Assembly (NCBI RefSeq): GCF_027886425.1
Contig: NZ_CP115671.1
Span: forward strand, 2,976,001-3,040,000
DNA length: 64,000 nucleotides
Reading direction: 5' to 3'
DNA from: Brevundimonas vesicularis
Lineage (GTDB): Bacteria > Pseudomonadota > Alphaproteobacteria > Caulobacterales > Caulobacteraceae
Shown piece after piece: positions 46,004-55,382 of the stretch. The notes under the pieces are model-generated. The model did not search any database and was not told where the DNA came from. It worked only from the letters and a program-made list of their open reading frames with translations. The translations under genes and the position numbers were made by a program. The first letter of the stretch is position 1, and each line of letters opens with the position of its first letter.

Positions 46004-46591
46004 ATGATCGCTTCCCCTGCCCTTCTCGCTCTTCGGGAAGCCACCGCCTCAGCCCACGAAACCCTGGAAGTCCAGGCCCGGATCGAGCCGCGTCTGTCGG
46101 ATCCCGCCACGCGGGCGGCGACCGTGGCGGCGTTTTACCGCTTCCATGCCGGATTGGAGCCGCTCGGCCATCCGCTGGTGGCGGCGTTGAACGCTGAACT
46201 GGACGCCGATTTCGAACCGCGATCGCGCGCGCATGGGATCGCCCAGGACCTGACGATACTGGGCCAGCGCGTTCCCCCGCCGGCCCGTCCGGCTGCGCCC
46301 GCCTCGGTCGGCGAAGCCCTGGGCTGGGTCTATGTGGCCGAAGGGTCGATGCTGGGCGGTCGGATCATTCGACGCCGGCTGGCCGCCGGGGGGCGCGATC
46401 TGGACGGCCTCGGCTTTCTGGATCCCTATGGCGAAGAGACCGGCGCACGCTGGCGCGCCTTCATGGACCTGCTGGACCGGGCCTGCGTCAGCGGCCTCGC
46501 CACGATCGATCAGGTGGTGAAGGGCGGCGTCGACGGCTTCGCCTTCGCCCATCGCACCTTGCAACCCGAGCCGCAGGAGGCCGCAGCATGA
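46004..46591 (+). CDS. bphO: biliverdin-forming heme oxygenase (BphO-like)
   Basis: 195 residues from the ATG at 46004. Heme oxygenase fold: proximal His in LREATASAHETLE, and the distal helix with LGWVYVAEGSMLGGRII. It cleaves heme to biliverdin, the chromophore of bacteriophytochromes. The ATG of the phytochrome gene overlaps its stop (ATGA), which strongly supports the role: it makes the chromophore for the adjacent photoreceptor. Confidence 0.93.
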   Translation: MIASPALLALREATASAHETLEVQARIEPRLSDPATRAATVAAFYRFHAGLEPLGHPLVAALNAELDADFEPRSRAHGIAQDLTILGQRVPPPARPAAPASVGEALGWVYVAEGSMLGGRIIRRRLAAGGRDLDGLGFLDPYGEETGARWRAFMDLLDRACVSGLATIDQVVKGGVDGFAFAHRTLQPEPQEAAA

Positions 46592-48762
46592 CCGAGACGC
46601 TCGACCTGGCCGACACCGCGCTGAACGAATGCGATCGCGAGCCGATCCACATTCCTCAATCGATCCAGCCGCACGGCTTCATGCTGGTGCTGGATTTGCA
46701 ATCCCTGACCATTCGCCAGGGCGCGGGCGCGATCGAGGAACTGACCGGCCGCAAGGTCTGGATCGACCGCACCGTCGCCGACGTGCTGGGCGATGTCGCC
46801 GACCGGGCCGTGCGCGCCATGGCTGCGCATCAGGAGGCCGGCTTCGCCTGTCGCTGGCGTGCGACCAATCGTCTAGAATATGACGTCGTGGCGCACCGTG
46901 CGCCCGGAAAGACCTCCGGCGCGATCGACGATCTGATGATCATCGAGGTCGAACAAAGCTCGCAGCAGGCCCGGCTCGGCGTCGATCTGATCGCTAATCT
47001 GGACGCCGCCGGCGCCGCGCTGGAACGGGCGGTGACGATCCAGACGGTGTGCGAGCGGGCGGCGGACGCCTTCCGGCGCCTGACCGGTTTCGACCGGGTG
47101 ATGATCTATCGCTTCCAGGACGACGAGGCGGGTCAGGTTGTCGCCGAAAGCCGCGCCGATGGGTCCGGCTCCTTCCTGAATCACCACTTCCCCGCTACCG
47201 ACATCCCTCAGCAGGCGCGCGCCCTTTATCTGCGCAACCCGGTGCGGGTCATTCCCGACAGCCGCTATACGCCCCAACCCCTGCGCCCCATTGCGCCCGG
47301 CGAGGCGCCGCTGGACATGAGCGACAGCGGCCTGCGCTCGGTGTCGCCGATCCATCTGCAATATCTGCGCAACATGGACGTTCGGGCCTCGGCGTCCGTG
47401 TCGATCATCGTCGATGACGCTCTGTGGGGGCTGGTGGCCTGCCACAACGCCTCGCCCAAACTGCTGCCCTATGAGTTGCGCGTGGGCTGCACGGCATTGG
47501 CCCGCAATCTGGCGCGACAGCTGAAATCCAGGAGCGACGCCGATCTCTATCGCGAGCGCACGCGCCTGCGTCGGATGGAGGACGAACTGCTGTCGCGGCT
47601 GTCGCCGGACCGCCCGATGCGAGAAGCGCTGGGCGAAAAGGCCGATGCCCTGATGCAACTGACCAGCGCGGACGGTCTGGCCATCGTCAGCGAAGGCGAC
47701 ATCCAGACTTTCGGCCATACGCCGCCCGAAGACGGCGTGCGCGCCATCGCCGCATGGGTCGCGGGACGCCCGGGGCTGCGTCCGGTCTCATCGCATCACC
47801 TGTCCTCGGTTCTGCCGGCCGCAGAGGTGTGGAAGACGCATGCCAGCGGCCTATTGGCCGTCACCCTGCCGCTGGATCAGCCGGTGTCGCTGCTGTGGTT
47901 CCGCTCGGAGGTGCTGGAGACGGTGCGCTGGGCCGGCAATCCGGCGACAGCAGAGAAGACGGGTCCCAACGCGATTCTGACGCCGCGCGCCTCGTTCGAA
48001 AGCTGGTCGGACACCGTCTCGGGCCGCGCGCACCGATGGGGCCCCGCCGCCGTCGAGTCCGCCGCCCGGCTGCGGGACGCCCTGGCCGACTATGCCGCCG
48101 TTCATCAGATCCGCCGGCTGAACCGATCGCTGCAGGACCGCCTGTCCGAGCGCGACCTGCGGCTGGAGCAGCAGCAGTATCTGATCCGCGAGGTGAACCA
48201 CCGGGTTCAGAACAGCCTGACGCTGGTGTCCAGCTTCCTGGGCCTTCAGGCGCGAGAGCAGGCGGGCGCCTCGGCCGCGACGGCGCTGAACGAGGCGCGA
48301 CGTCGCGTGCGCGCCGTCTCTGCGGTCCACAGTCGGCTGTATCTGAGCGATCAGGTTACGACCATCGACATGAGCCGCTACATCGGCGAGCTGATCGGCG
48401 ATCTGGGTTCCAGCATGGGCCCCGACTGGGCCGCCGCCATCGAAACCGATCTGGACCCCGTCTGCATCGAGCCGGGGCGCACCATCACCATCGGCCTGAT
48501 CCTGACCGAACTGATCATCAACGCCCAGAAATACGCCTATGGCGGCAAGCCTGGCCCGCTCTGCATTCGGTTCGAAGAAGACGGCGCCTTCTTCCGCATG
48601 ACGGTGGAGGACGAGGGCGCCGGCGGGCATCTGGCCGGCAAGGGTTTCGGCTCGATGATGATCAAGAGCCTGGTCGGTCAGCTGGACGGAACGATCGACT
48701 ATCGCGATCGCGCGCCGGGCCTCAGCGTCGTGCTGCGGGCGCGGATCGACCCGCTCGTTTAG
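46588..48762 (+). CDS. bphP: bacteriophytochrome histidine kinase (HWE/HisKA_2 type)
   Basis: 724 residues, PAS-GAF-PHY sensor and a histidine kinase. The biliverdin-binding cysteine is C15 (NECDREPIHIPQSIQPHG). The GAF domain has PATDIPQQAR (PASDIP variant with Thr) and HLQYLRNM; the PHY tongue has PRASFESW. The output is a HisKA_2-type kinase with H538 (REVNHRVQNSL), LTELIINAQKYA and GKGFGSMMI rather than the usual HisKA. It senses red and far-red light. No response regulator is adjacent, so the partner must be elsewhere. Confidence 0.95.
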   Translation: MTETLDLADTALNECDREPIHIPQSIQPHGFMLVLDLQSLTIRQGAGAIEELTGRKVWIDRTVADVLGDVADRAVRAMAAHQEAGFACRWRATNRLEYDVVAHRAPGKTSGAIDDLMIIEVEQSSQQARLGVDLIANLDAAGAALERAVTIQTVCERAADAFRRLTGFDRVMIYRFQDDEAGQVVAESRADGSGSFLNHHFPATDIPQQARALYLRNPVRVIPDSRYTPQPLRPIAPGEAPLDMSDSGLRSVSPIHLQYLRNMDVRASASVSIIVDDALWGLVACHNASPKLLPYELRVGCTALARNLARQLKSRSDADLYRERTRLRRMEDELLSRLSPDRPMREALGEKADALMQLTSADGLAIVSEGDIQTFGHTPPEDGVRAIAAWVAGRPGLRPVSSHHLSSVLPAAEVWKTHASGLLAVTLPLDQPVSLLWFRSEVLETVRWAGNPATAEKTGPNAILTPRASFESWSDTVSGRAHRWGPAAVESAARLRDALADYAAVHQIRRLNRSLQDRLSERDLRLEQQQYLIREVNHRVQNSLTLVSSFLGLQAREQAGASAATALNEARRRVRAVSAVHSRLYLSDQVTTIDMSRYIGELIGDLGSSMGPDWAAAIETDLDPVCIEPGRTITIGLILTELIINAQKYAYGGKPGPLCIRFEEDGAFFRMTVEDEGAGGHLAGKGFGSMMIKSLVGQLDGTIDYRDRAPGLSVVLRARIDPLV

Positions 48763-48818
48763 GGCGTAGCCTGACGGCGCCTGTGGCGTCAGGTCGCAGG
48801 GCGTCGTAAGAGCCGGCC

Positions 48819-49748
48819 ATGTCCGTCCTGGCCTTTCGCCCCTCCTCGCGCGCCTTTGCGCTGATCGTTCTGCTGATCGCCGCCAGCGTGCTGGGCCTGG
48901 CGCCCATTCTGGTGCGGTTGACCGATACAGGGCCGGCGGCGGCGGGGTTCTGGCGGTTCCTGTTCGCCCTGCCCCTGCTGACGATCCTGGCGGCGCGCGA
49001 GCCGGGCGGCGTCGGCGCGCCGTCGAAATGGGCGCTGCTGGCGGGCCTGTTCTTCGCTCTGGACCTCAGCTTCTGGCACTACGGCATCGTCATGACCTCG
49101 GTCGCGAACGCGACTGTGCTGTGCAACCTGACGCCGGTTGTCGTGACCCTGTTCGGCTGGTTTGTGCTGAAGGAGCGGCCGCACCGGCTGTTCATCCTGG
49201 CCCTGGCCTTGGCCATGGGCGGCGCCTTCGCCATGGCGGCGGGCGCAGACGGCGGACAAGGGACCAATCCGATGCTGGGCGACCTGTTCTCCCTGTCGGT
49301 GGCGGTCTGGTACTCGGGCTATTTTCTGGCGGTACAGGCGGCGCGGCGCACGGCCGGGGCGATGCGGGTGACCTTCTGGGCGACCCTGCTGGGCGCGCCC
49401 CTGCTTTTGATCGTCGCCCTGGCGCTGGGCGAGGACGTCATCCCCGCCGGACCGGCGGGCTGGGCCGCCTGCGTGGGCATGGGCGTGATGCACGTCTTCG
49501 GACAAGGCGGCGTGGCCTGGGCGCTGGGCAAGCTGCCGGCCTCGGTCACCGCCGTGACCATCCTGATCCAGCCGGTCGTCGCGGGCCTGCTGGGCTGGTG
49601 GATCTTCGGAGAAACCCTGACGCCGGTTCAGGCCCTGGGCGGCGCCCTGGTGCTAGGCGCAATCGTCCTAGCGCAGCGGTCCCAACGCACCAAGACCGTC
49701 CAAGCCGCCGAGACCAAGCCGCAGGACGCATCAAACGGGCTCAAGTAG
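48819..49748 (+). CDS. EamA-family (DMT) transporter
   Basis: 309 residues with ten predicted transmembrane helices in two EamA repeats (about 15-145 and 155-290), showing the repeat signatures APILVRLTDTGPAAAGFWRF and LTPVVVTLFGWFVLKE, then ILIQPVVAGLLGWWIFGE. Members export amino acids, drugs or metabolites; the substrate is not predictable. The stop codon lies within a dispersed repeat, in a convergent arrangement with the cold-shock gene. Confidence 0.92.
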   Translation: MSVLAFRPSSRAFALIVLLIAASVLGLAPILVRLTDTGPAAAGFWRFLFALPLLTILAAREPGGVGAPSKWALLAGLFFALDLSFWHYGIVMTSVANATVLCNLTPVVVTLFGWFVLKERPHRLFILALALAMGGAFAMAAGADGGQGTNPMLGDLFSLSVAVWYSGYFLAVQAARRTAGAMRVTFWATLLGAPLLLIVALALGEDVIPAGPAGWAACVGMGVMHVFGQGGVAWALGKLPASVTAVTILIQPVVAGLLGWWIFGETLTPVQALGGALVLGAIVLAQRSQRTKTVQAAETKPQDASNGLK

Positions 49749-49768
49749 CGCGAGGCGCGGTAGCCCGA
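49739..49768. repeat. short dispersed repeat, copy 3
   Basis: Core CTCAAGTAGCGCGAGGCGCG followed by GTAGCCCGAAAA, closely matching the copies at 39998 and 40036. Its left part supplies the last codons and stop of the EamA gene. Confidence 0.6.
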
Positions 49769-49805
49769 AAAAACAAAACGGGCGCGGGAGAAACTCCCGC
49801 GCCCG
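49766..49805 (-). terminator. Rho-independent terminator of the cold-shock gene
   Basis: 12-bp GC stem (49779-49790 with 49794-49805, 3-nt loop) followed, on the minus strand, by GTTTTGTTTTTTC-type U-tract read from 49778 down to 49766. Confidence 0.9.
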
Positions 49806-49832
49806 CCTCTAAGCCTTGAAGGCTGGATCGAC

Positions 49833-50036
49833 TTAAAGGACCTTGAGGTCGATCGCCGAAGTCTTGCCGCGCTGGTTTTCCAGCTCGTATTCGACCTTGG
49901 CGTTCTCATCGAGGCCCTGAAGTCCGGCCTTTTGAACGGCGGTGACGTGAACGAACACGTCGGAGCCGCCGCTATCGGGCTGGATGAAGCCGTAGCCCTT
50001 GGTGGGGTTGAACCACTTGACCGTGCCGGTCGCCAT
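49833..50036 (-). CDS. cold-shock protein (CspA family)
   Basis: 67 residues from the ATG at 50036. Single cold-shock domain with RNP1 KGYGFIQ and RNP2 VFVHV. It binds single-stranded nucleic acids as an RNA chaperone. The approximately 190-bp region upstream (50037-50232) contains no gene and should hold the promoter and a long 5' leader, as is common for csp genes. It has its own terminator. Confidence 0.95.
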   Translation of the reverse strand: MATGTVKWFNPTKGYGFIQPDSGGSDVFVHVTAVQKAGLQGLDENAKVEYELENQRGKTSAIDLKVL

Positions 50037-50232
50037 GTCTGCGTCTCCGTAAACGCGCTTTTCCAGGCGGATCCCCCTCGAGGTGACCCGACAATCCATC
50101 TGGACAGCTCGTTCAGGCGAAGGAGCGAAACGCGGGTTTGGACCCCACGCGAAATCCGGACTGCAGCGATGTTGTCACCCGGCTTTTCCAGACGGTCAAC
50201 AGCAAAGCGAGTCGCACCGGACGCATTCAGGC

Positions 50233-50994
50233 TTAACGACAGAGGCCCCGCGCAGCCCCGTCGATGTGGAGATGGTTGGCGTGGGCGGCGTTGTAGTCGG
50301 GGGTCAACACCGTCGAGAACACCTGGCAGGCCCCGTCGCGCAAGGCGTGCAGGAAGCGGCCGCCCGGCTCGCCTGCGGGCCCATCGCCGCGCCAATCGTT
50401 CAGAACGCTGACGGTCCGACCGTCCTTCAAAGTCACCGCTGCGACATCCAGCGCATTGGCTTTGGCATGTTCGCTGGGCCGCTCGGCCTCGTCCTGCGAG
50501 CCGTAGATGCGGCGGCACGAATAGGTGCCGTAATTCTCCACCCGCGCGGGCGCCGAGCCCATAATGTCGCGCGAGGCCGGGCGCAGCACCTGTCGATCCC
50601 AGATGACGTAGCGGACCGCCAGCGGGCACTGCATGACGACATCGGCGGGGGCCAGCGGCGTCACCTCGCCGCCCGTGATCCGCACCGCCCCGCGCACCAC
50701 GCAGAAGCCGCCGTCGTCACGGTCGGGCGCGCGTTCGACCTGAACCCCCGCATTGCGCAGCGCCTGCATACAGGCCTCGGTCGCGCCCTCGACAGCCTCG
50801 GGGGTGGCGGCGGTCGGCACATCGAAGGCGGCGACCTTTGCGGTGGTCGCGCGGCCCAGCGGACGATCCAGATCCAGCGGCTTCCACGGCAGGTCCTGGG
50901 GCGGAGCGAAGGCGTTCAACAACGCAAAGCCGGCGCAGACCAGCAGCGCCAGCTCCCACACCAGATTCCACATGTCCGCCAGATCGCGCTTCAT
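50233..50994 (-). CDS. extensin-like C-terminal domain protein
   Basis: 253 residues. One N-terminal transmembrane anchor (about 12-30), then the bacterial extensin-like domain with CVVRGAVRITGG, MQCPLAVRYVIW, YGTYSCRRIYG, SEHAKANALDVAAVTLKDGR, DGACQVFSTVLTPDYNAAHA and HLHID. The SEHAxxxAxD and HxxHxH-like residues resemble metal-binding peptidase folds (D-Ala-D-Ala carboxypeptidase like), and six cysteines may form disulfides. A periplasmic cell-wall role is likely; no activity is proven for the family. Confidence 0.85.
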   Translation of the reverse strand: MKRDLADMWNLVWELALLVCAGFALLNAFAPPQDLPWKPLDLDRPLGRATTAKVAAFDVPTAATPEAVEGATEACMQALRNAGVQVERAPDRDDGGFCVVRGAVRITGGEVTPLAPADVVMQCPLAVRYVIWDRQVLRPASRDIMGSAPARVENYGTYSCRRIYGSQDEAERPSEHAKANALDVAAVTLKDGRTVSVLNDWRGDGPAGEPGGRFLHALRDGACQVFSTVLTPDYNAAHANHLHIDGAARGLCR

Positions 50995-51096
50995 TCGGCC
51001 CCTCGGAGGCCGGACGGGCCCGGCGCCTTAACGCCCAGCTTCGCAGTCGGCTCCCTCGCCCTTGCTCTCTGCCGGTCCTCGGCCCACTCTCTTGCC

Positions 51097-51846
51097 ATGG
51101 GAAAAAAATCCGACGCCTATGACGCCGAGTTGGAGCAGATCCAGCTGGCGATCGTCCAGACCCAGGCCTGGAGCATCGAGCATGGCTCGCGAGTGGTCAT
51201 CGTGCTGGAGGGGCGCGACACCGCCGGCAAGGACGGCGCGATCAAGCGCCTGACCGAACATATGTCGCCGCGCCAGACCCGCGTCATCGCCCTGCCCAAA
51301 CCCAGCGACCGCGAGACCAGCCAGTGGTATTTCCAGCGCTATGTCCCGCACCTTCCGGCCGCGGGCGAGACGGTGATCTTCAACCGGTCCTGGTACAACC
51401 GCGCCGGGGTCGAGCCAGTCATGGGCTATTGCACGCCCGAGCAGTACGCCCAGTTCATGACCGACGCCCCGCGCTTCGAGCGGATGCTGACCGACGACGG
51501 GATCATCCTGATCAAGATCTGGCTGGATATCTCGCGCAAGGAGCAGGCCAAGCGGCTCAAGGAACGCCGCGAGGATCCGTTGAAGAAGTTCAAGCTGTCG
51601 TCGCTGGACGCCGAGGCCGAGGCGCGGTTCGACGCCTATTCCGACGCCCGCGACCGGATGTTGGACGAGACCGACCGCGACTATGCGCCCTGGACCGTCG
51701 TCGCCACCGACGACAAGAAGACGGCGCGATTGAACATCGGCCGCTACATCCTGTCGGTGTTGAGCCACACGAGCATCGACATCAAGAAGCCGGATCCCGA
51801 CGTCGTGTTCAGCGCCGGAAAGGCCAAGGGCAAACTGGCGCGCTAA
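51097..51846 (+). CDS. polyphosphate kinase 2 family protein
   Basis: 249 residues from the ATG at 51097. PPK2 fold: Walker A GRDTAGKDG (39-47), the Walker B-containing lid region VIFNRSWYNRAGVEPVMGY, and KIWLDISRKEQAKRLKERRE. PPK2 enzymes use polyphosphate to phosphorylate ADP, GDP or AMP. Length and single domain suggest class I (NDP-to-NTP), but the substrate cannot be settled here. It is divergent from the extensin-like gene and convergent with the Rieske gene. Confidence 0.93.
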   Translation: MGKKSDAYDAELEQIQLAIVQTQAWSIEHGSRVVIVLEGRDTAGKDGAIKRLTEHMSPRQTRVIALPKPSDRETSQWYFQRYVPHLPAAGETVIFNRSWYNRAGVEPVMGYCTPEQYAQFMTDAPRFERMLTDDGIILIKIWLDISRKEQAKRLKERREDPLKKFKLSSLDAEAEARFDAYSDARDRMLDETDRDYAPWTVVATDDKKTARLNIGRYILSVLSHTSIDIKKPDPDVVFSAGKAKGKLAR

Positions 51847-51853
51847 AGGCGCC

Positions 51854-52237
51854 TCAGGCCGTTCTGACGATCCCGCCAGAGGCCGCCACCGGCCAAGGTG
51901 TTAGCCGCCCGCCCGCGCAGGGGCCGCCCTTGCATTCGCCGGTCAGCGGTTCGAACACCGCCCCATGCCAGCCGCACAGGATCAGCGCGCCGTCCGGCGT
52001 CAGATAGCGGTCGATCTCCATCGCGATCGGAAAGCCGGCGTGCGGGCAGCGATCGACCCAGCCCGCGACCTGACCGTCCTTCCTGACCACGAAGCCGTGG
52101 AAGAAGGCCTCGCCGATCTGCAGCACGAAGCCGCGCGAGCCGGGGTCGGCGATGTCGCCCTCGGCGCACAGGGCCACGCCGGGCGGCGTCTTCCAGACCC
52201 GTTTGCGCTCGCCCGGCGCCTCGGCCGCTTCAGACAC
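51854..52237 (-). CDS. Rieske [2Fe-2S] protein
   Basis: 127 residues. A stand-alone Rieske domain: CPHAGFP and CGWHGAVF give the Cys-His/Cys-His ligands. The insertion between the two motifs is long, with an unusual [18 protein letters not shown] following. It resembles small soluble Rieske ferredoxins and nitrite-reductase-small-subunit-like proteins that pass electrons to oxygenases. It overlaps the end of gpsA by 8 nt and so is co-transcribed with it, a link whose meaning is unclear. Confidence 0.88.
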   Translation of the reverse strand: MSEAAEAPGERKRVWKTPPGVALCAEGDIADPGSRGFVLQIGEAFFHGFVVRKDGQVAGWVDRCPHAGFPIAMEIDRYLTPDGALILCGWHGAVFEPLTGECKGGPCAGGRLTPWPVAASGGIVRTA

Positions 52238-53228
52238 GTTCGGCCTTCAACGGGCGCGACAACAGACCGTCGATCAGACCATCGACATCGATCTCGCCGG
52301 CCAGCAGGGCGGCGACGCCTTCGGAGATCGGGATTTCCACGCCCAGACGCGCGGCCAGTTCGCGAACCGCCGGCGCGCTCTCATAGCCTTCCGCCACCGA
52401 CCGTTTGCCGGCCAGGGCCTGTTCGACCGTCTGGCCCTGACCCAGGGCCAGACCCAGGCTCATGTTGCGCGACTGGGGGCTGGAGCAGGTCAGGACGAGG
52501 TCGCCCAGGCCGCATAGGCCCGCCACCGTCTCCGCCTGCCCCCCCATGGCGACGGCAAGGCGGGTCATTTCCGCAAAGCCGCGCGTGATCAAAGCGGCGT
52601 GGGCGCTGCGGCCCAACTGACGCCCCTCGGAGATGCCGCAGGCTATGGCCAGGACGTTCTTGAGCGCGCCACCCGCCTCGGCGCCCACCAGATCGGTCGC
52701 CAGATAGGGTCGGAAGCCCGGCGCCGACAGGGTATTCAGCAAGGCCTCGCCCGGCCCCTGATCGGCGCAGGCCAGGGTCACTGCGGTCGGCAGGCCGCGC
52801 GACACCTCGCCCGCGAAACTGGGACCGGACAGGACGGCGGCGGGCGCGGCCGGCAGGGTCTCGGCCAGCACCTCGGTCATCAGCTTCATCGTGCCGCGCT
52901 CGACGCCCTTGGAGCACAGCACCACCGGCACGCCGGCGCGATAGTGTGGCGCAAACGCCGTCAGCGTGGCGCGCATATGCTGGGCCGGCGGCACCGCCAG
53001 GATCACGTCGCAGTCGCCCAGATCAGCCAGATCGGCGGTGAATTTCAATTCGTCGGCCAGCGGCACGCCGGGCAGATAGAGGTCGTTGGCCCGCGTCGCC
53101 CGCAGCGTCTCGACCAACTGCTGCTCGCGCGCCTGCAAGGTCGTGTCCAGTCCGGCCCGAACGCACACCTGCGCCAGAGCCGTGCCCCAGGCGCCCGCGC
53201 CGATGACCCCTGCCGTGCGGAATTCCAT
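52230..53228 (-). CDS. gpsA: glycerol-3-phosphate dehydrogenase [NAD(P)+] GpsA
   Basis: 332 residues from the ATG at 53228. NAD-binding [10 protein letters not shown] near the start, [10 protein letters not shown], the catalytic lysine in [12 protein letters not shown], and [16 protein letters not shown]. It reduces dihydroxyacetone phosphate to sn-glycerol 3-phosphate for phospholipid synthesis. Downstream of tsaD in the same direction (26-bp gap), a common neighbourhood in Alphaproteobacteria. Confidence 0.97.
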   Translation of the reverse strand: MEFRTAGVIGAGAWGTALAQVCVRAGLDTTLQAREQQLVETLRATRANDLYLPGVPLADELKFTADLADLGDCDVILAVPPAQHMRATLTAFAPHYRAGVPVVLCSKGVERGTMKLMTEVLAETLPAAPAAVLSGPSFAGEVSRGLPTAVTLACADQGPGEALLNTLSAPGFRPYLATDLVGAEAGGALKNVLAIACGISEGRQLGRSAHAALITRGFAEMTRLAVAMGGQAETVAGLCGLGDLVLTCSSPQSRNMSLGLALGQGQTVEQALAGKRSVAEGYESAPAVRELAARLGVEIPISEGVAALLAGEIDVDGLIDGLLSRPLKAERV

Positions 53229-53254
53229 GCGCCCTCCCGAGGCTTGTTTATCGT

Positions 53255-54388
53255 TCACGCCTTGGCGCCCTTGCGGCCCGGCTTGTGCGAAGGATCGGAC
53301 AGGGCGCGCGCTTCGTCCAGCGGCCATCGCGGCCGGGCGACGACGTCAATGTCGCTGGTCAGGCCCAGCGCCAGCCGTTCCGCCCCCGCCAGGGCGATCA
53401 TCGCCGCATTGTCGGTGCAATAGGCCATGGGCGGCGCCAGGAAGTCGAAGCCGTATTTCGCCGCCGTCGCCTGCAAGGTCGCGCGGATGGTCTTGTTGGC
53501 CGCGACCCCGCCTGCCACCACGAACAGACGGTGGTCATGCGTCTCCGCATAGGCCGCCAAGGCTCGCTCAGACCGATCCGACAGCTGGCGCGCGATGGCG
53601 TTTTGCACCGCATCGGCCAGATCGGCCTTATGCTGCTCGGTCTCGCAGGTCTGGGCGATGCGGAAGGCCGCCGTCTTCAGCCCCGAGAACGAGAAGTCGC
53701 AATCCTTGCGGCCCAGAAGGGCGCGCGGCAGATCGATCCTGGACCCGTCGCCCTGCATAGCCAGCCGCTCTAGCGCCGGCCCGCCCGGATACCCCAGGCC
53801 CAAGGCCTTGGCGATCTTGTCGAAGGCCTCGCCGGCCGCGTCGTCGATGGTGGCGCCGATCCGGCTCATGTCGCCGACGCCGCGCACCTCCAGAAGCTGG
53901 CAGTGGCCGCCCGACACCAGCAGCAGCAGGAAGGGATAGGCCACCTCCGCACCCAGCCTGGCCGACACCGCATGGCCCTCAAGATGGTTGACCGCCACTA
54001 GCGGCAGGCCGCGCGCCAGCGCCGCCGCCTTGCCGAAGCAGAGCCCCACCATGACCCCGCCGACCAGACCCGGCCCGGCGGTCGCCGCGATTCCGTCCAG
54101 CCCGTCATAGCCCATATCGGCCTCGGCCATCGCGCGGCGGGTGACCTCGGCGATCATCTCGACGTGGCTGCGCGCCGCGATTTCGGGCACCACGCCGCCA
54201 TAGGCCGCATGATCGTCGATCTGGCTATGAACGATCGAGGACAGCACCTCCGCCCGACCGCCCGTCAGGCGCACGACCGAGGCGGCGGTCTCGTCGCAAC
54301 TGGTCTCCAGGCCCAGCACCGTCAGCGGCCGGACATCCCGTCCAGTTGCTGACTTGGCGCCGCTGCTATAGTCGGCGGACATCTCCAT
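53255..54388 (-). CDS. tsaD: tRNA N6-threonylcarbamoyladenosine transferase TsaD
   Basis: 377 residues from the ATG at 54388 (or 375 from 54382); both add about 20 residues before the usual start at [13 protein letters not shown]. Metal ligands H and H are in HVEMI/NHLEGH, with [21 protein letters not shown] and the C-terminal Asp in [12 protein letters not shown]. With TsaB, TsaC and TsaE it makes the t6A modification at position 37 of ANN-decoding tRNAs. Divergent from hemC, 40 bp away. Confidence 0.96.
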   Translation of the reverse strand: MEMSADYSSGAKSATGRDVRPLTVLGLETSCDETAASVVRLTGGRAEVLSSIVHSQIDDHAAYGGVVPEIAARSHVEMIAEVTRRAMAEADMGYDGLDGIAATAGPGLVGGVMVGLCFGKAAALARGLPLVAVNHLEGHAVSARLGAEVAYPFLLLLVSGGHCQLLEVRGVGDMSRIGATIDDAAGEAFDKIAKALGLGYPGGPALERLAMQGDGSRIDLPRALLGRKDCDFSFSGLKTAAFRIAQTCETEQHKADLADAVQNAIARQLSDRSERALAAYAETHDHRLFVVAGGVAANKTIRATLQATAAKYGFDFLAPPMAYCTDNAAMIALAGAERLALGLTSDIDVVARPRWPLDEARALSDPSHKPGRKGAKA

Positions 54389-54428
54389 CGGGTCGAGGTA
54401 GCGACCCGGCGACCGGTGCGCAACGCTC

Positions 54429-55382
54429 ATGACCTTTCCTCTCCGCATCGGCACCCGACGCTCCAAGCTGGCGCTCGCCCAATCCGGCATGGTGCAGCGC
54501 GCCATCGGCCGCGCCCTGAACGTGCCCGAGGCCGAGATCGAGACCGCCATTCCTCTGGTCGAGATCGTCACCACCGGCGACCGCATCCAGGATCGCCGCC
54601 TGCTGGAAGTCGGCGGCAAGGCGCTGTTCACCAAGGAGATCGAGGAGGCCCTGCTGGACGGCCGGATCGACATCGCCATCCATTCGATGAAGGACGTCCC
54701 CGCCGAACAGCCCGAAGGCCTGTGCATCGCCGCCATCCCCGAACGCGAGGACGCCCGCGACGCCTTCATCAGCCGTGACTTCGACAGTTTCGACGCCCTG
54801 CCCTTCGGTGCCCGCCTGGGCACCGCCAGCCTGAGACGGCAAGCTCAGGCGCTGGCCCTGCGGCCGGACCTGAAGGTCGAGATGCTGCGCGGAAATATCG
54901 ACACCCGGCTGCGCCGCGCGGCCGATGGCGACTTCGACGCCATCCTTCTGGCCGTCTCGGGCATGACGCGCCTGGGCGTGACCGAACACATCCGTGAGAA
55001 GCTGTCGCTGGACGCCTTCCTGCCGGCGCCGGGCCAGGGCGCCCTGGCCATCCAGACCCGCGCCGCCGACATGGACTCAGACTGGGTCGCCGCCCTGAAC
55101 CACCATGAGACCGCCCTGTGCATCGCCGCCGAGCGCGGGGCCATGACGGCGCTGGAGGGGTCGTGCCGCACCGCCGTCGGCGCCTATGCCCGCATCGAAC
55201 ACGACACCCTGCACCTGACCACCGAAATGCTCAGCCCGGAGGGGTCCGCCCGCTGGCGGCGCGTCGGCGACCTATCTCAGCCCACCGAAGCCGACGCCCG
55301 CGCTCTGGGCCAACGCCTGGGCGGCGCGGTGCATGCCTCGGCCGGCGATCAGGAAGTCGATCCCGCGACCCTGGACGGATGA
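54429..55382 (+). CDS. hemC: porphobilinogen deaminase HemC
   Basis: 317 residues. It polymerises four porphobilinogens to hydroxymethylbilane. The dipyrromethane-cofactor cysteine is C246 in EGSCRTAVGAYA. Other signatures are RIGTRRSKLALAQ, IAIHSMKDVP, GTASLRRQAQ, LRGNIDTRLRR and PAPGQGALAIQ. Overlaps hemD (ATGA) and so forms a hemCD operon. Confidence 0.97.
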   Translation: MTFPLRIGTRRSKLALAQSGMVQRAIGRALNVPEAEIETAIPLVEIVTTGDRIQDRRLLEVGGKALFTKEIEEALLDGRIDIAIHSMKDVPAEQPEGLCIAAIPEREDARDAFISRDFDSFDALPFGARLGTASLRRQAQALALRPDLKVEMLRGNIDTRLRRAADGDFDAILLAVSGMTRLGVTEHIREKLSLDAFLPAPGQGALAIQTRAADMDSDWVAALNHHETALCIAAERGAMTALEGSCRTAVGAYARIEHDTLHLTTEMLSPEGSARWRRVGDLSQPTEADARALGQRLGGAVHASAGDQEVDPATLDG

